Shown here one piece after another: positions 27,668-36,693 of a stretch of DNA of 64,000 bases (position 1 is its first letter; each line of letters opens with the position of its first letter). This stretch comes from Streptomyces hygroscopicus. Its GTDB lineage: Bacteria; Actinomycetota; Actinomycetes; Streptomycetales; Streptomycetaceae. A program made the position numbers and the translations under genes. Location of the stretch: positions 9,610,001 through 9,674,000 of the forward strand of contig CP018627.1 in the NCBI GenBank assembly GCA_002021875.1, read 5' to 3'. The notes under the pieces were generated by a model. That model was not told the origin of the DNA. It made no database searches and was given only the letters and a program-made list of their open reading frames with translations.

Positions 27668-29166
27668 TCGCTCTCGCCGTCATCTTCGCCTTCCTGCTCG
27701 CGGCCCTGGGCCTGGGGCTGCGCGCCCGCCGTGGCAGGTCCATGGATCTCGAACAGTGGTCGGTGGGCGGCCGCGGCTTCGGGACGGTCTTCGTCTTCCT
27801 GCTGCTGGCCGGCGAGATCTACACGACCTTCACCTTCCTGGGCGCCTCGGGATGGGCCTACGGCAAGGGCGCGCCCGCGTACTACATCCTCTGTTACGCC
27901 TCACTGGCCTACGTTCTGTCGTACTGGCTGCTCCCGGCCGTGTGGCGCTACGCCAAGCAGCACCGGCTGATCTCGCAGTCCGACTTCTTCGTCGCCAAAT
28001 TCGACAGCCCGCTGCTCGGCGCGCTGGTGGCCCTCGTCGGAGTCGTCGCGATGGTGCCCTACCTCGTCCTGCAGCTCAAAGGGATGGGGATCATCGTGTC
28101 CGTCGCCTCCGACGGCCGTATCTCCTCCCACTGGGCCATCGTGATCGGCACAGTGGCGCTGACCCTCTATGTGACGATCTCGGGCATCCACGGCTCGGCC
28201 TGGACATCGGTGCTCAAAGACGTCGCCATCCTCGCGGTCGTCCTCATCCTGGGCATCTACCTGCCGGTGCACTACTTCGGCGGCGTCGGGGAGATGTTCC
28301 ACGCGGTGGACAAGGCCCACCCCCAGCTCCTCACCCTGCCCTCCAGCGGCATGAGCGCCTCGTGGTTCGCCTCCACCGTGCTGCTCTCGGCGGTCGGCTT
28401 CTACATGTGGCCGCACACCTTCAGCGCCGCCTACAGCGCCCAGAACGAACGCGTCTTCCGCCGCAACGCCATCTTCATGCCGCTCTACCAGCTCATCCTG
28501 CTTTTCGTCTTCTTCGCCGGCTTCACCGCCATCCTGGTCGTGCCCGGCCTCAAAGGCGCCGACGCGGACCTGTCCCTGCTGCGCATCACCACCGCCACTT
28601 TTCCCTCCTGGTTCGTCGGCATCGTCGGTGGCGCCGGGCTGCTCACCGCGCTGGTCCCCGGATCCCTGCTGCTCATGACCTCCGCGACCTGCCTGTCGAA
28701 GAACGTCTACCGCCTCGCCCGGCCCCACACCAGCGAGCAGCACATCGGCCGCCTCGCACAGCTGCTCGTCCCCGCCCTCGCCCTGATCTCCCTCTACTTC
28801 ACCTTCAACGGCGGCAGCTCGATCGTCTCGCTGCTGCTCATGGGCTACGCACTGGTCACCCAGCTCTTCCCCGCACTGCTGGCGAGCCTCGCGCCACGGC
28901 AGTTCGTCACCAAACAGGGAGCAGCCGCGGGCATCGTCGTCGGAGTCACCACGGTCGCCGTCGTCACCCTCTCCGACGTCACGGTGGGCAGCCTCCTGCC
29001 GGGGCTCCCGCAGGCGGTGAAGGACCTCAACGTCGGCATCATCGCCCTCGTCCTCAATATCGTGGTCATGGTGGCCGTCTCCGCCGTCACCCGCACCGAG
29101 AGCCCCGCCCCCGCCACCACCGCCGCCCTGCGCCCCGAACCCGAGGCCACGGCCGGCACCGGCTGA
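27664..29166 (+). CDS. Sodium:solute symporter (SSS family)
   Basis: A 500-residue, 13-segment SSS protein. Family features include WSVGGRGFGTVFVFLLLAGE near segment 1-2, TFTFLGASGWAYGKGAP, AYVLSYWLLP, SQSDFFVAKFDSP and GSSIVSLLLMGYALVTQLFP. It overlaps DUF3311 by 4 bp. The operon faces the glyoxylate/allantoate genes across shared operators, so uptake of allantoin, allantoate, urate or a glyoxylate-yielding acid is likely; the sequence alone does not fix the substrate. The C terminus is Pro/Ala-rich. Confidence 0.9.
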   Translation: MIALAVIFAFLLAALGLGLRARRGRSMDLEQWSVGGRGFGTVFVFLLLAGEIYTTFTFLGASGWAYGKGAPAYYILCYASLAYVLSYWLLPAVWRYAKQHRLISQSDFFVAKFDSPLLGALVALVGVVAMVPYLVLQLKGMGIIVSVASDGRISSHWAIVIGTVALTLYVTISGIHGSAWTSVLKDVAILAVVLILGIYLPVHYFGGVGEMFHAVDKAHPQLLTLPSSGMSASWFASTVLLSAVGFYMWPHTFSAAYSAQNERVFRRNAIFMPLYQLILLFVFFAGFTAILVVPGLKGADADLSLLRITTATFPSWFVGIVGGAGLLTALVPGSLLLMTSATCLSKNVYRLARPHTSEQHIGRLAQLLVPALALISLYFTFNGGSSIVSLLLMGYALVTQLFPALLASLAPRQFVTKQGAAAGIVVGVTTVAVVTLSDVTVGSLLPGLPQAVKDLNVGIIALVLNIVVMVAVSAVTRTESPAPATTAALRPEPEATAGTG

Positions 29167-29177
29167 CCCGCCCCCCC

Positions 29178-29208
29178 GGGCCGGAGCCTCACGCGGGGCC
29201 TCCGGCCC
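29178..29208. terminator. Hairpin terminator between convergent genes
   Basis: GGGCCGGAG (29178-29186) pairs perfectly with CTCCGGCCC (29200-29208) around a 13-nt loop. It lies 11 bp past the SSS stop and 40 bp past the stop of the convergent sugar dehydrogenase, so it can serve both. No U tract follows, as usual in high-GC actinobacteria. Confidence 0.6.
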
Positions 29209-29248
29209 AGGGCCGCACTCGCTACTGGGCGGCGTCTTCCCGTAGTTG

Positions 29249-30388
29249 TTACACCGGGTCGATGCGGGAGACGCTGCCACCTATGGCGAGCACGTACAGC
29301 TCGCCACTGCCGCCCTGCACGAACGAGATGACCTCGCCGCCGTTGACTCCGAGGTCGTTCACGCCGGTCACCTTGCCGTTCTCCATCTGCAGAGAGCGGA
29401 CGGTGCCGTCGCAGTAGTCGCTGAACACGTACTGACCCTTGAGGTCCGGGATCGCGTCGCCTCGGTAGACGTAGCCGCCGGTCACCGAGCAGCCCAGATT
29501 GGTGCGGTCGTACTCGTGGATCGGCGGCACGTGGTTCGCGGGTTCCGTGCCGCCACGGAAGGGATGGGTGCCCTCCATCTGGGACCAGCCGTAGTTCTCG
29601 CCGCCCTTGCTGTTCGCCGGGGCCCAGTCGATCTCCTCCCAGTCGTTCTGGCCGACGTCACCGATCAGCAGGTCGCCCGTGCCCGCGTCGAAGGAGAACC
29701 GCCACGGGTTGCGCAGCCCGTACGCCCAGATCTCGTCCTTCGCGTTCGGGTCGTCCACGAACGGGTTGTCCGGCGGGATCGCGTACGGCTCGCCGCCGCT
29801 CGGGTCGATCCGCAGGAGCTTGCCGAGCAGCGTGTCGAGGTTCTGCCCGTTGCCGTGCGGGTCGCCGCCCGCGCCTCCGTCGCCCAACGCGATGTAGAGG
29901 TAGCCGTCGGGGCCGAACTTGATGTCGCCGCCGTTGTGGTTCGAGTACGGCTGCGTCTGGGTGAGGACGGTGCGCCGGGTGTCCGGCTGGATCTTGCCGT
30001 CCCGCATGGCGAACTCGTCGACGGTGCTGGTGCCTTCGAGGTTGGTGAACGAGATGTAGAAGTGCGCGAATTCCTTGTCGAACGCAATGCCCAGCAGGCC
30101 GCGTTCACCGTCGGTGGTGGTCTCGTCGGAGATGTCGAGGACGGGTGCGCCCAGTCCCTGATCATCCAAAACCCTTACGGTGCCTGGGCGTTCGGCAATC
30201 CAGACCGTGCCTCCGGGACCGGCGGCGCCGGCGGTCGGATTCTGGGCCGTGGCCACATTCTTGAGCGCGACCTTCGCCGCTGCCTGCCGTGGGGCGGCGG
30301 GCTCGTCGGCGGACGCCGTGGTCAAGGCGAGGGAAGCGACGAGGCAGATGGTGCCGATGATCGCCGAACTTCTGGTGCCAACTTTCAC
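29249..30388 (-). CDS. Secreted PQQ-dependent (sorbosone/glucose-type) sugar dehydrogenase
   Basis: A 379-residue six-bladed beta-propeller. GTG at 30388 has AGGAGG 7 nt upstream and begins a Sec signal (MKVGTRSSAIIGTICLVASLALTTASA), so it is exported. Motifs: ERGLLGIAFD, SNHNGGDIKFGPDGYLYIALGDGG (PQQ and Ca site), GKLLRIDPSG, YGLRNPWRFSFD and DVGQNDWEEID. It would oxidise aldose sugars extracellularly with PQQ as cofactor. No PQQ synthesis genes are in the window. It is monocistronic and convergent with the SSS gene. Confidence 0.88.
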   Translation of the reverse strand: MKVGTRSSAIIGTICLVASLALTTASADEPAAPRQAAAKVALKNVATAQNPTAGAAGPGGTVWIAERPGTVRVLDDQGLGAPVLDISDETTTDGERGLLGIAFDKEFAHFYISFTNLEGTSTVDEFAMRDGKIQPDTRRTVLTQTQPYSNHNGGDIKFGPDGYLYIALGDGGAGGDPHGNGQNLDTLLGKLLRIDPSGGEPYAIPPDNPFVDDPNAKDEIWAYGLRNPWRFSFDAGTGDLLIGDVGQNDWEEIDWAPANSKGGENYGWSQMEGTHPFRGGTEPANHVPPIHEYDRTNLGCSVTGGYVYRGDAIPDLKGQYVFSDYCDGTVRSLQMENGKVTGVNDLGVNGGEVISFVQGGSGELYVLAIGGSVSRIDPV

Positions 30389-30582
30389 CGTGATCCTCCT
30401 GGAGGCGGTGAATCGGGAGGTCACCCGGCTGCTTGGGCAGGTTCAGGGGGTGTCGCCCGCGCCGGCACGCAACCTGGGTGGGGGGATGGTGTGCTACTGG
30501 CCATGAATGAGAATACTGGGACCGGCGTGCTTGGTATAGACCAGGACTCCATCCGGCTACCTCCGTGTGACACGCTGGCGGC

Positions 30583-31125
30583 ATGACGTGGAACGGCGAC
30601 GAGTACCAGTCCCGGTTCGACCGCATCGCCGCCGAAGGAGGGGACATTCACGGTGAAGCCGCGCTGGTCCGCTCCTTCCGGCCGGCCACGGTCCTCGACG
30701 CGGGTTGCGGCACCGGCCGGGTGGCCATAGAGCTGGCCCGTCACGGGATCGACGTGGCGGGCGTGGACACCGACGAGTCGATGCTCGCCACCGCCCGGCG
30801 GCTGGCCCCGGAGATCCGCTGGCATCAGCAGGATCTGGTCGACCTCGACCTGGGGTTGTCCTTCGATGTCGTGGTGCTGGCGGGCAATGTCCCCCTGTTC
30901 ACCCCACCGGGAACGGAACCGGCCCTGGTGGCCGGGGCGGCGGCCCATGTGCGTCCGGCCGGCCGTCTCGTCGCGGGTTTCGCCCTGGACCGCGGTTACC
31001 CGCTGGACGCCTACGACGCGCACTGCCGCGCGGCGGGACTCACCCTCGAAGCCAGGTACGCGACGTGGTCCCGCGACCCTTACACCGACGGGAAGTACGC
31101 CGTATCCGTACATGGCAAGCCCTGA
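30583..31125 (+). CDS. SAM-dependent class I methyltransferase
   Basis: A 180-residue protein with the SAM loop VLDAGCGTGRVAIELARHG (motif I, about 37-55), acidic VAGVDTDE (motif II), HQQDLVDLDL and VVLAGNVPLF (motif IV region), and FALDRGYPLDAYDAH near the end. The family methylates small molecules of unknown type. It has no operon partner: the neighbours on each side run away or towards it on the other strand. The ATG at 30583 is followed by TWNGDEYQSRFD, a common start for this group. Confidence 0.85.
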   Translation: MTWNGDEYQSRFDRIAAEGGDIHGEAALVRSFRPATVLDAGCGTGRVAIELARHGIDVAGVDTDESMLATARRLAPEIRWHQQDLVDLDLGLSFDVVVLAGNVPLFTPPGTEPALVAGAAAHVRPAGRLVAGFALDRGYPLDAYDAHCRAAGLTLEARYATWSRDPYTDGKYAVSVHGKP

Positions 31126-31175
31126 ATGCCCACCACCGGGCCGACGTTCAGGGCTGTGCGGGCCGGAGCGCCTTC

Positions 31176-33128
31176 CTAGGGCGTGGGCGTCATACCGTGT
31201 CGTAGAGCAGAGGCGATTCGCACGGCGGCTTCCCGTCCCTCGGCGATCGCGTGCGCGACACGTCGCGGAACCACGGCGTCGCCGACTGTCAGTACCAGGG
31301 GGTTGGTGCGGTCCGGGGCGGCGCGTGGGCGGCGTTCCCCCACGACGACGACCTGGTCCGCGGGCACGGTGGTCATCCCTCCGGAGGTGTGGTGAGCGAC
31401 GGCGACGCCCTCGGGGCCGATGCCGGTTGCCGTGCACAGCGGCATGATGTCCAGTTCGCAGGTGCCCGACAACCGCTGCAGCAGTTGGACGCGGCTCTCG
31501 GGCGGAATGGCTCCGGCGAAGGCCGTTCCCGGGGTGACGAAGGTGATGCGGGGAACTCCCGCGGCCACGGCCAGTTCTACGACATCGCATCCCGGCCACC
31601 AGCCGAAGCCATCGTCGGCCACCAGCACATGGGCGGCACCGGCCAAGGACGGAACTCCCCGCGCCAGCGCGGCCGACGACACCACGGCCCCGGCCTCGAT
31701 CAGCGGTGACGTCTCCACCGCGCCCGTGGCCAGCACCACGGCGTCGAATGCGTCGAGTTCACCGCCCGGCTCCACGGTCCGCCGCAGACGTACGTCGACC
31801 CCCTCGGCGGACAGCATCCGTTCGTAGAAGCCGAGCAGTGCGGCCCAACCGGCGCGGTGGGGCGCCAGAGCCGCCGTGGACAGCTGCCCGCCCAGCCGGT
31901 CGGCGGCCTCGAAGAGGACGACATCCGCCACCCCGGCGCGGGCGAGACTCAGCGCGCACTCCAGGCCCGCGGGCCCCGCCCCCACGACGGCCACGCGCCG
32001 TCCGGTGACGCGTGGCGGGTCCCAGGCGCGCACCAGCGGTGCGGCGGGCCGACGCGGTTCGCCGGGCGGTGCGAGGTCCGGGTTGACCACGCACAGCAGT
32101 ACCGGGTCGAACGTCCGGCAGTCCTCGTTGCAGGCCACGCAGGGCCGGACCTCCGTCGCACGTCCCGTGAGCACCTTGCGCGGCAGGTCCGGGTCGGCGA
32201 TGAGGGCGCGCGCCATCCCCACCAGGTCGGCTCCGGCCGTCAGGGCGTCATCTATCGCGGCCGCGGTGCGGAAGGCGTGGGACGCCACAAGCGGCCGGGT
32301 GATGAGCGACCGCAGCCGCGCCAGGTCGTCCAGCACCGGCGGGCGCTCGGTGGCCATGTCACGGACGTACGTGGTGCGTACGCCGACGGTGACGTTGACG
32401 TAGTCGACCAACGGATCCACGGCGGGCAGCAGTTCGGCCAGTTCGTCCGGCCTCAGCGCCACGTCCTCCGACGCGTCGACGCTGAAACGGATGCCCAGCA
32501 GTGTCGTGGTGGACAGCCCGCGAATCGCGGCGATCACCCGTTCCAGCACCTCGAACCCGTCACGGCGCGGGTTGGTGCGCGGCGAGAGGAACTGCTCCAG
32601 CAGGTAGCCGTGGGCGGCGTGGAGTTCGATCCCGTCGAATCCGGCCTCCAGAGCGTGGGCGGACGATACGCGGAACGCCTCCACCACCTCGTCGATCTCG
32701 CTGCCGAGCAGCGCGCGCGGCGCGGTCGGCTCACGGGGAGACCGTACGGCCGAGGGCGCGGCCGGTGCGTAGTACGACTGCGCGCCGAGCGTCTCCCGGC
32801 CGAGATGGACAAGCTGGCAGACGGCGACCGCGCCTTCGGCGTGCATGGCGTTGACCCGCGCTCGCAGCGGCTCGACCGCCTCCGGACGATGGAGCTGAAG
32901 GATGTTTCCCTGCCGGGGCGCGGACTGGGGCGCCACCGTCGTACCGCCGCAGATCAGCAGCGCCGCGCCACCGGCCGCCAGACGGCCCCAGTACTCGGCG
33001 TCGCCGCCGAGCGGTAGCCCGTCCCGTACGAAACCGCTGGCGTGGGCGGTGGCGACCAGCCGGTTCCGCAGGGTCAGCGAACCGACGGTCAGCGGTGCGG
33101 CGGCTGCCGGAGGGTGTGATGCGATCAC
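31176..33128 (-). CDS. NADH:flavin oxidoreductase / 2,4-dienoyl-CoA reductase-like flavoprotein
   Basis: A 650-residue fusion of an OYE-like FMN barrel (1-335) with a Rossmann FAD/NAD part. Barrel: LTLRNRLVATAHASGF, VAVCQLVHLGRETLG, DGIELHAAHGYLLEQFLSP and VGMARALIADPDLP. Cys-rich 4Fe-4S segment: RPCVACNEDC...CVVNPDL (about 343-365). FAD loop: VAVVGAGPAGLECALSLARAG. It resembles trimethylamine dehydrogenase and FadH rather than simple OYEs; the usual substrate is an enone, dienoyl-CoA or amine. Starts at GTG 33128. Upstream is a palindromic TTGAAC/GTTCAA site. Substrate unknown. Confidence 0.88.
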   Translation of the reverse strand: MIASHPPAAAAPLTVGSLTLRNRLVATAHASGFVRDGLPLGGDAEYWGRLAAGGAALLICGGTTVAPQSAPRQGNILQLHRPEAVEPLRARVNAMHAEGAVAVCQLVHLGRETLGAQSYYAPAAPSAVRSPREPTAPRALLGSEIDEVVEAFRVSSAHALEAGFDGIELHAAHGYLLEQFLSPRTNPRRDGFEVLERVIAAIRGLSTTTLLGIRFSVDASEDVALRPDELAELLPAVDPLVDYVNVTVGVRTTYVRDMATERPPVLDDLARLRSLITRPLVASHAFRTAAAIDDALTAGADLVGMARALIADPDLPRKVLTGRATEVRPCVACNEDCRTFDPVLLCVVNPDLAPPGEPRRPAAPLVRAWDPPRVTGRRVAVVGAGPAGLECALSLARAGVADVVLFEAADRLGGQLSTAALAPHRAGWAALLGFYERMLSAEGVDVRLRRTVEPGGELDAFDAVVLATGAVETSPLIEAGAVVSSAALARGVPSLAGAAHVLVADDGFGWWPGCDVVELAVAAGVPRITFVTPGTAFAGAIPPESRVQLLQRLSGTCELDIMPLCTATGIGPEGVAVAHHTSGGMTTVPADQVVVVGERRPRAAPDRTNPLVLTVGDAVVPRRVAHAIAEGREAAVRIASALRHGMTPTP

Positions 33129-33183
33129 GGCGCCTCACTTCTGCGGAAGGGCCATGCGAGCACACTCCGTGAAGGGCGCATGG

Positions 33184-33203
33184 TTGAACCTAAACGAGTT
33201 CAA
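33184..33203. promoter_or_regulatory. Palindromic operator candidate upstream of the flavin oxidoreductase
   Basis: TTGAAC and GTTCAA, exact reverse complements 8 bp apart, lie 56 bp upstream of the GTG at 33128 in a locally AT-rich patch. The size suits a dimeric MarR or TetR regulator, none of which is adjacent. Confidence 0.45.
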
Positions 33204-33258
33204 AGTTAAATGTGACCCCGGAGTGCCGTCAATTACAAGTCCCGAGATCACAGGCCGA

Positions 33259-33377
33259 TTGACGATGCGACGCACCGCCTCTAATCTTCAAACTGAAGTC
33301 GATTCATTCTCGCTCGCACTGCTTCTGTGCTTCTCTTCACACCCTCCCCGCTTCCGGTGATTTACTAGGACGTCCTA
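33259..33377 (+). promoter_or_regulatory. icmF promoter region and palindrome
   Basis: TTGACG (33259-33264), a 17-bp spacer and TAATCT (33282-33287) form a good promoter towards icmF. A perfect palindrome TAGGACGTCCTA occupies 33366-33377, 43 bp before the icmF ATG; a smaller CTTCA-AAC-TGAAG repeat (33286-33298) overlaps the start of transcription. The 12-bp palindrome looks like a repressor site for an acyl-CoA-type regulator, not identified here. Confidence 0.5.
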
Positions 33378-33420
33378 CTATCTCTTCAGTCAGCGCCCTG
33401 ACCTGTCTGGGAAGGCCCTC

Positions 33421-36400
33421 ATGAGCGATCTGCACCGTCCTGCGCACCCCGTCCGCCTGGTCACCGCTTCGGCGCTGTTCGACGGGCACGACGCGTCGAT
33501 CAACATCATGCGACGGATCTTCCAGTCCCAGGGCGCGGAGGTGATCCACCTCGGTCACAACCGGTCGGTGCGGGAGGTCGTGGACGCGGCGCTGGAGGAG
33601 GACGCACACGGTGTCGCGGTCTCGTCCTACCAGGGCGGTCACGTGGAGTACTTCGAGTACCTGGTGGAGTCGCTGCGCGCGCAGGGAGCGGAGCATGTCC
33701 GTGTGGTGGGCGGTGGTGGCGGCGTCATCGTGCCCGAGGAGATCGACCGGCTGCGCGGTAGCGGAGTGACCATCTTCTCCCCGGAGGACGGGCAGCGGAT
33801 GGGCCTCGCCGGGATGGTCAACTCGGTGATAAAGGACTGCGACTTCGACCTCTGGGACGGCAGGCCGGCCGACACCGCCGCCGTACTCGCCGGCGACCGG
33901 TTCGCGATCGCCCGCGCCATCACCGGAGCCGAACTCGGCAAGCTGCCCCCGGACTTCCTGGAACAGCTCCGTGCCGCCGCGGCGGCACGGGTCACGCCGG
34001 TGCTCGGCATCACCGGAACCGGCGGCTCGGGTAAGTCCTCGCTCACCGACGAGTTGGTGCGCCGGTTCCGCCTCGACCAGCAGGACAAGCTGCGGATCGC
34101 GGTGATCGCGGTCGACCCGACCCGCCGTCGTGGTGGCGGTGCGCTGCTCGGAGACCGGATCCGGATGAACTCCCTGGACGGGAACCGGGTGTTCTTCCGG
34201 AGTCTGGCCACGCGCAACAGCCGTGAGCTGCCGGAGCACCTGGCGGACGTGATCGACGTGGTGAAGGCCGCCGGGTTCGACCTGGTGGTCGTGGAGACGC
34301 CGGGCATCGGCCAGGGCGACGCGGCGATCGTGCCGTTCGTCGACACCTCGATGTACGTGATGACGCCCGAGTTCGGCGCCGCCTCGCAGCTCGAGAAGAT
34401 CGACATGCTCGACTTCGCCGACGTGGTGGCGATCAACAAGTTCGAGCGGCGCGGCGCCAAGGACGCGCTGCGCGACGTGGGCCGTCAACTGGTCCGCAAC
34501 CGCGAGGCGTTCGGCATGCGGCCCGAGGACATGCCGGTGTACGGCTCCTCGGCGGCCACGTTCAACGACGACGGCGTCACCGCGCTGTACCAGCACCTGA
34601 AGGGCACCCTGGCCGAGAAGGGGCTGCCGCTGTCCGAGGGCAGGCTGGCGCCCGTCGACGTGCGCCACTCCTCCGGCATTCGGCAGGTGGTTCCCGCCGA
34701 GAGGGTGCGCTACCTCGCCGAGATCAGCGAGCTGGTCCGCGGGTACCACGCGGAGACCGACCGGCTGGCCGAGTCGGCCCGGCGGGTGCAGCGCCTGGAG
34801 GCGGTCGAGGGCGAACTCGTCCAGGTCGGCTCCGACGCCGGGAATGTGCGGTCGCTGCTCGAAGACGCCCGCCGGGAACTCCCGCACGACATCACGGAAC
34901 ACATCGGGAACTGGCCCGCCGTCGTGGCCTCCTACTCCGGCGACGAGCAGATCGTGAAGATACGGGACCGGGAGATCCGCACCACGCTCACCCGCGAGTC
35001 CCTGTCCGGCAACAAGATCCCCCGGGTCGCCCTGCCCCGCTTCACCGACCACGGGGAACTGGTGCGGTTCTGGCGCCGGGAGAACCTGCCCGGCCACTTC
35101 CCGTTCACCGCCGGGGTGTTCCCCTTCAAGCGCGACGGCGAGGACCCGGCGCGGATGTTCGCGGGCGAGGGCGACCCGTTCCGCACCAACCGGCGCTTCA
35201 AGCTGCTGTCCGAGGGCCAGCCCGCCACCCGGCTGTCCACCGCCTTCGACTCCGTCACCCTCTACGGCCGTGACCCGGACGAACGCCCCGACAACTACGG
35301 CAAGGTCGGCACCTCCGGAGTGTCGGTGGCGACCCTGGAGGACATGAAGGCGCTCTTCGACGGCTTCGACCTGGTGGCGCAGACGACCTCGGTATCCATG
35401 ACGATCAACGGACCGGCGCCGGCCATCCTGGCGTTCTTCCTCAACACCACGATCGACCAGCAGATCGAGAGGTTCCGTACCGCCGAGGGCCGCGACCCGT
35501 CGCCCGAGGAGACGGCCGAACTGCGTGCGCACGCGCTGGGAAGCGTGCGCGGCACGGTGCAGGCCGACATCCTCAAGGAGGACCAGGGCCAGAACACCTG
35601 CCTGTTCTCCACCGAGTTCTCGCTACGGATGATGGCCGACATCCAGGAGTGGTTCATCGCCAACAAGGTCCGCAACTTCTACTCGGTGTCCATCTCCGGC
35701 TATCACATCGCCGAAGCCGGTGCGAATCCCATCAGCCAGCTCGCCTTCACCCTGGCCAACGGCTTCACCTACGTCGAGTCCTACCTCGCCCGGGGCATGC
35801 ACATCGACGACTTCTCCCCGAACCTGTCGTTCTTCTTCTCCAACGGCATGGACCCCGAGTACTCCGTCCTCGGCCGGGTCGCCCGCCGCATCTGGGCCGT
35901 GGCGATGAAGGAGAAGTACGGCGCCAACGAGCGCAGCCAGAAGCTGAAGTACCACGTCCAGACCTCCGGCCGCTCGCTGCACGCCCAGGAGATGGACTTC
36001 AACGACATCCGCACCACCCTGCAGGCGCTCATCGCGATCTACGACAACTGCAACAGCCTGCACACCAACGCCTACGACGAGGCGGTCACCACCCCCACCG
36101 AGGACTCGGTCCGCCGGGCCCTCGCCATCCAGCTGATCATCAACCGGGAGTGGGGTCTGGCGATGAACGAGAACCCCCTGCAGGGGTCCTTCATCATCGA
36201 CGAGCTCACCGACCTGGTGGAGGAGGCCGTCCTCGAGGAGTTCGAGCGGATCAGCGAGCGCGGCGGTGTGCTCGGGGCGATGGAGACCGGCTACCAGCGC
36301 GGCCGTATCCAGGACGAGTCGATGCTGTACGAGCAGCGCAAGCACGACGGCACCCTGCCGATCATCGGCGTCAACACCTTCCGCAACCCGCACGCGGACA

Positions 36401-36651
36401 CCGCCGAGCCCGACGCCATCGAACTGGCCCGCGCCACCGAGGAGGAGAAGCAGTCCCAGCTGGCGCGGGTGCGGGAATTCCAGGCCGGCCACCACGAGAC
36501 GGCCCACGCCGCACTGGACGCCCTCAAGGACGCGGCGGTGAGCGACCGCAACGTCTTCGCCGTCCTCATGGACGCCGCCCGGGTCTGCTCGCTGCAGCAG
36601 ATCACCGACGCCTTCTTCGAGGTCGGCGGCCAGTACCGCCGCAACGTCTGA
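33421..36651 (+). CDS. icmF: Fused isobutyryl-CoA mutase IcmF
   Basis: A 1076-residue B12-dependent acyl-CoA mutase with its own GTPase chaperone. Order: B12-binding domain (10-140; DGHDASINIMRR with the cobalt-ligating H23, then SSYQGGHVE and GGGGGVI), MeaB-like G domain (about 160-440; ITGTGGSGKSSL near 197-208), a linker, and the mutase barrel (about 560-1076; SGVSVATLEDMK, VSMTINGPA, NTCLFSTEFSLRMMADI, SGYHIAEAGANPI, RSLHAQEMDFNDIRTTLQA). It interconverts isobutyryl- and n-butyryl-CoA, or pivaloyl/isovaleryl pairs in some hosts. A hydroxyacyl-CoA dehydrogenase follows 42 bp later, tying it to short-chain acyl-CoA or polyketide precursor metabolism. Confidence 0.96.
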   Translation: MSDLHRPAHPVRLVTASALFDGHDASINIMRRIFQSQGAEVIHLGHNRSVREVVDAALEEDAHGVAVSSYQGGHVEYFEYLVESLRAQGAEHVRVVGGGGGVIVPEEIDRLRGSGVTIFSPEDGQRMGLAGMVNSVIKDCDFDLWDGRPADTAAVLAGDRFAIARAITGAELGKLPPDFLEQLRAAAAARVTPVLGITGTGGSGKSSLTDELVRRFRLDQQDKLRIAVIAVDPTRRRGGGALLGDRIRMNSLDGNRVFFRSLATRNSRELPEHLADVIDVVKAAGFDLVVVETPGIGQGDAAIVPFVDTSMYVMTPEFGAASQLEKIDMLDFADVVAINKFERRGAKDALRDVGRQLVRNREAFGMRPEDMPVYGSSAATFNDDGVTALYQHLKGTLAEKGLPLSEGRLAPVDVRHSSGIRQVVPAERVRYLAEISELVRGYHAETDRLAESARRVQRLEAVEGELVQVGSDAGNVRSLLEDARRELPHDITEHIGNWPAVVASYSGDEQIVKIRDREIRTTLTRESLSGNKIPRVALPRFTDHGELVRFWRRENLPGHFPFTAGVFPFKRDGEDPARMFAGEGDPFRTNRRFKLLSEGQPATRLSTAFDSVTLYGRDPDERPDNYGKVGTSGVSVATLEDMKALFDGFDLVAQTTSVSMTINGPAPAILAFFLNTTIDQQIERFRTAEGRDPSPEETAELRAHALGSVRGTVQADILKEDQGQNTCLFSTEFSLRMMADIQEWFIANKVRNFYSVSISGYHIAEAGANPISQLAFTLANGFTYVESYLARGMHIDDFSPNLSFFFSNGMDPEYSVLGRVARRIWAVAMKEKYGANERSQKLKYHVQTSGRSLHAQEMDFNDIRTTLQALIAIYDNCNSLHTNAYDEAVTTPTEDSVRRALAIQLIINREWGLAMNENPLQGSFIIDELTDLVEEAVLEEFERISERGGVLGAMETGYQRGRIQDESMLYEQRKHDGTLPIIGVNTFRNPHADTAEPDAIELARATEEEKQSQLARVREFQAGHHETAHAALDALKDAAVSDRNVFAVLMDAARVCSLQQITDAFFEVGGQYRRNV

Positions 36652-36693
36652 CCAGCCCCGGCACACCCCCCAACTCACCGGAGAGAACCTCAG

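Noticed and set aside
33337-35532. A 731-codon minus frame opposite icmF
   Set aside because: Composition typical of antisense; icmF motifs are complete on the plus strand.
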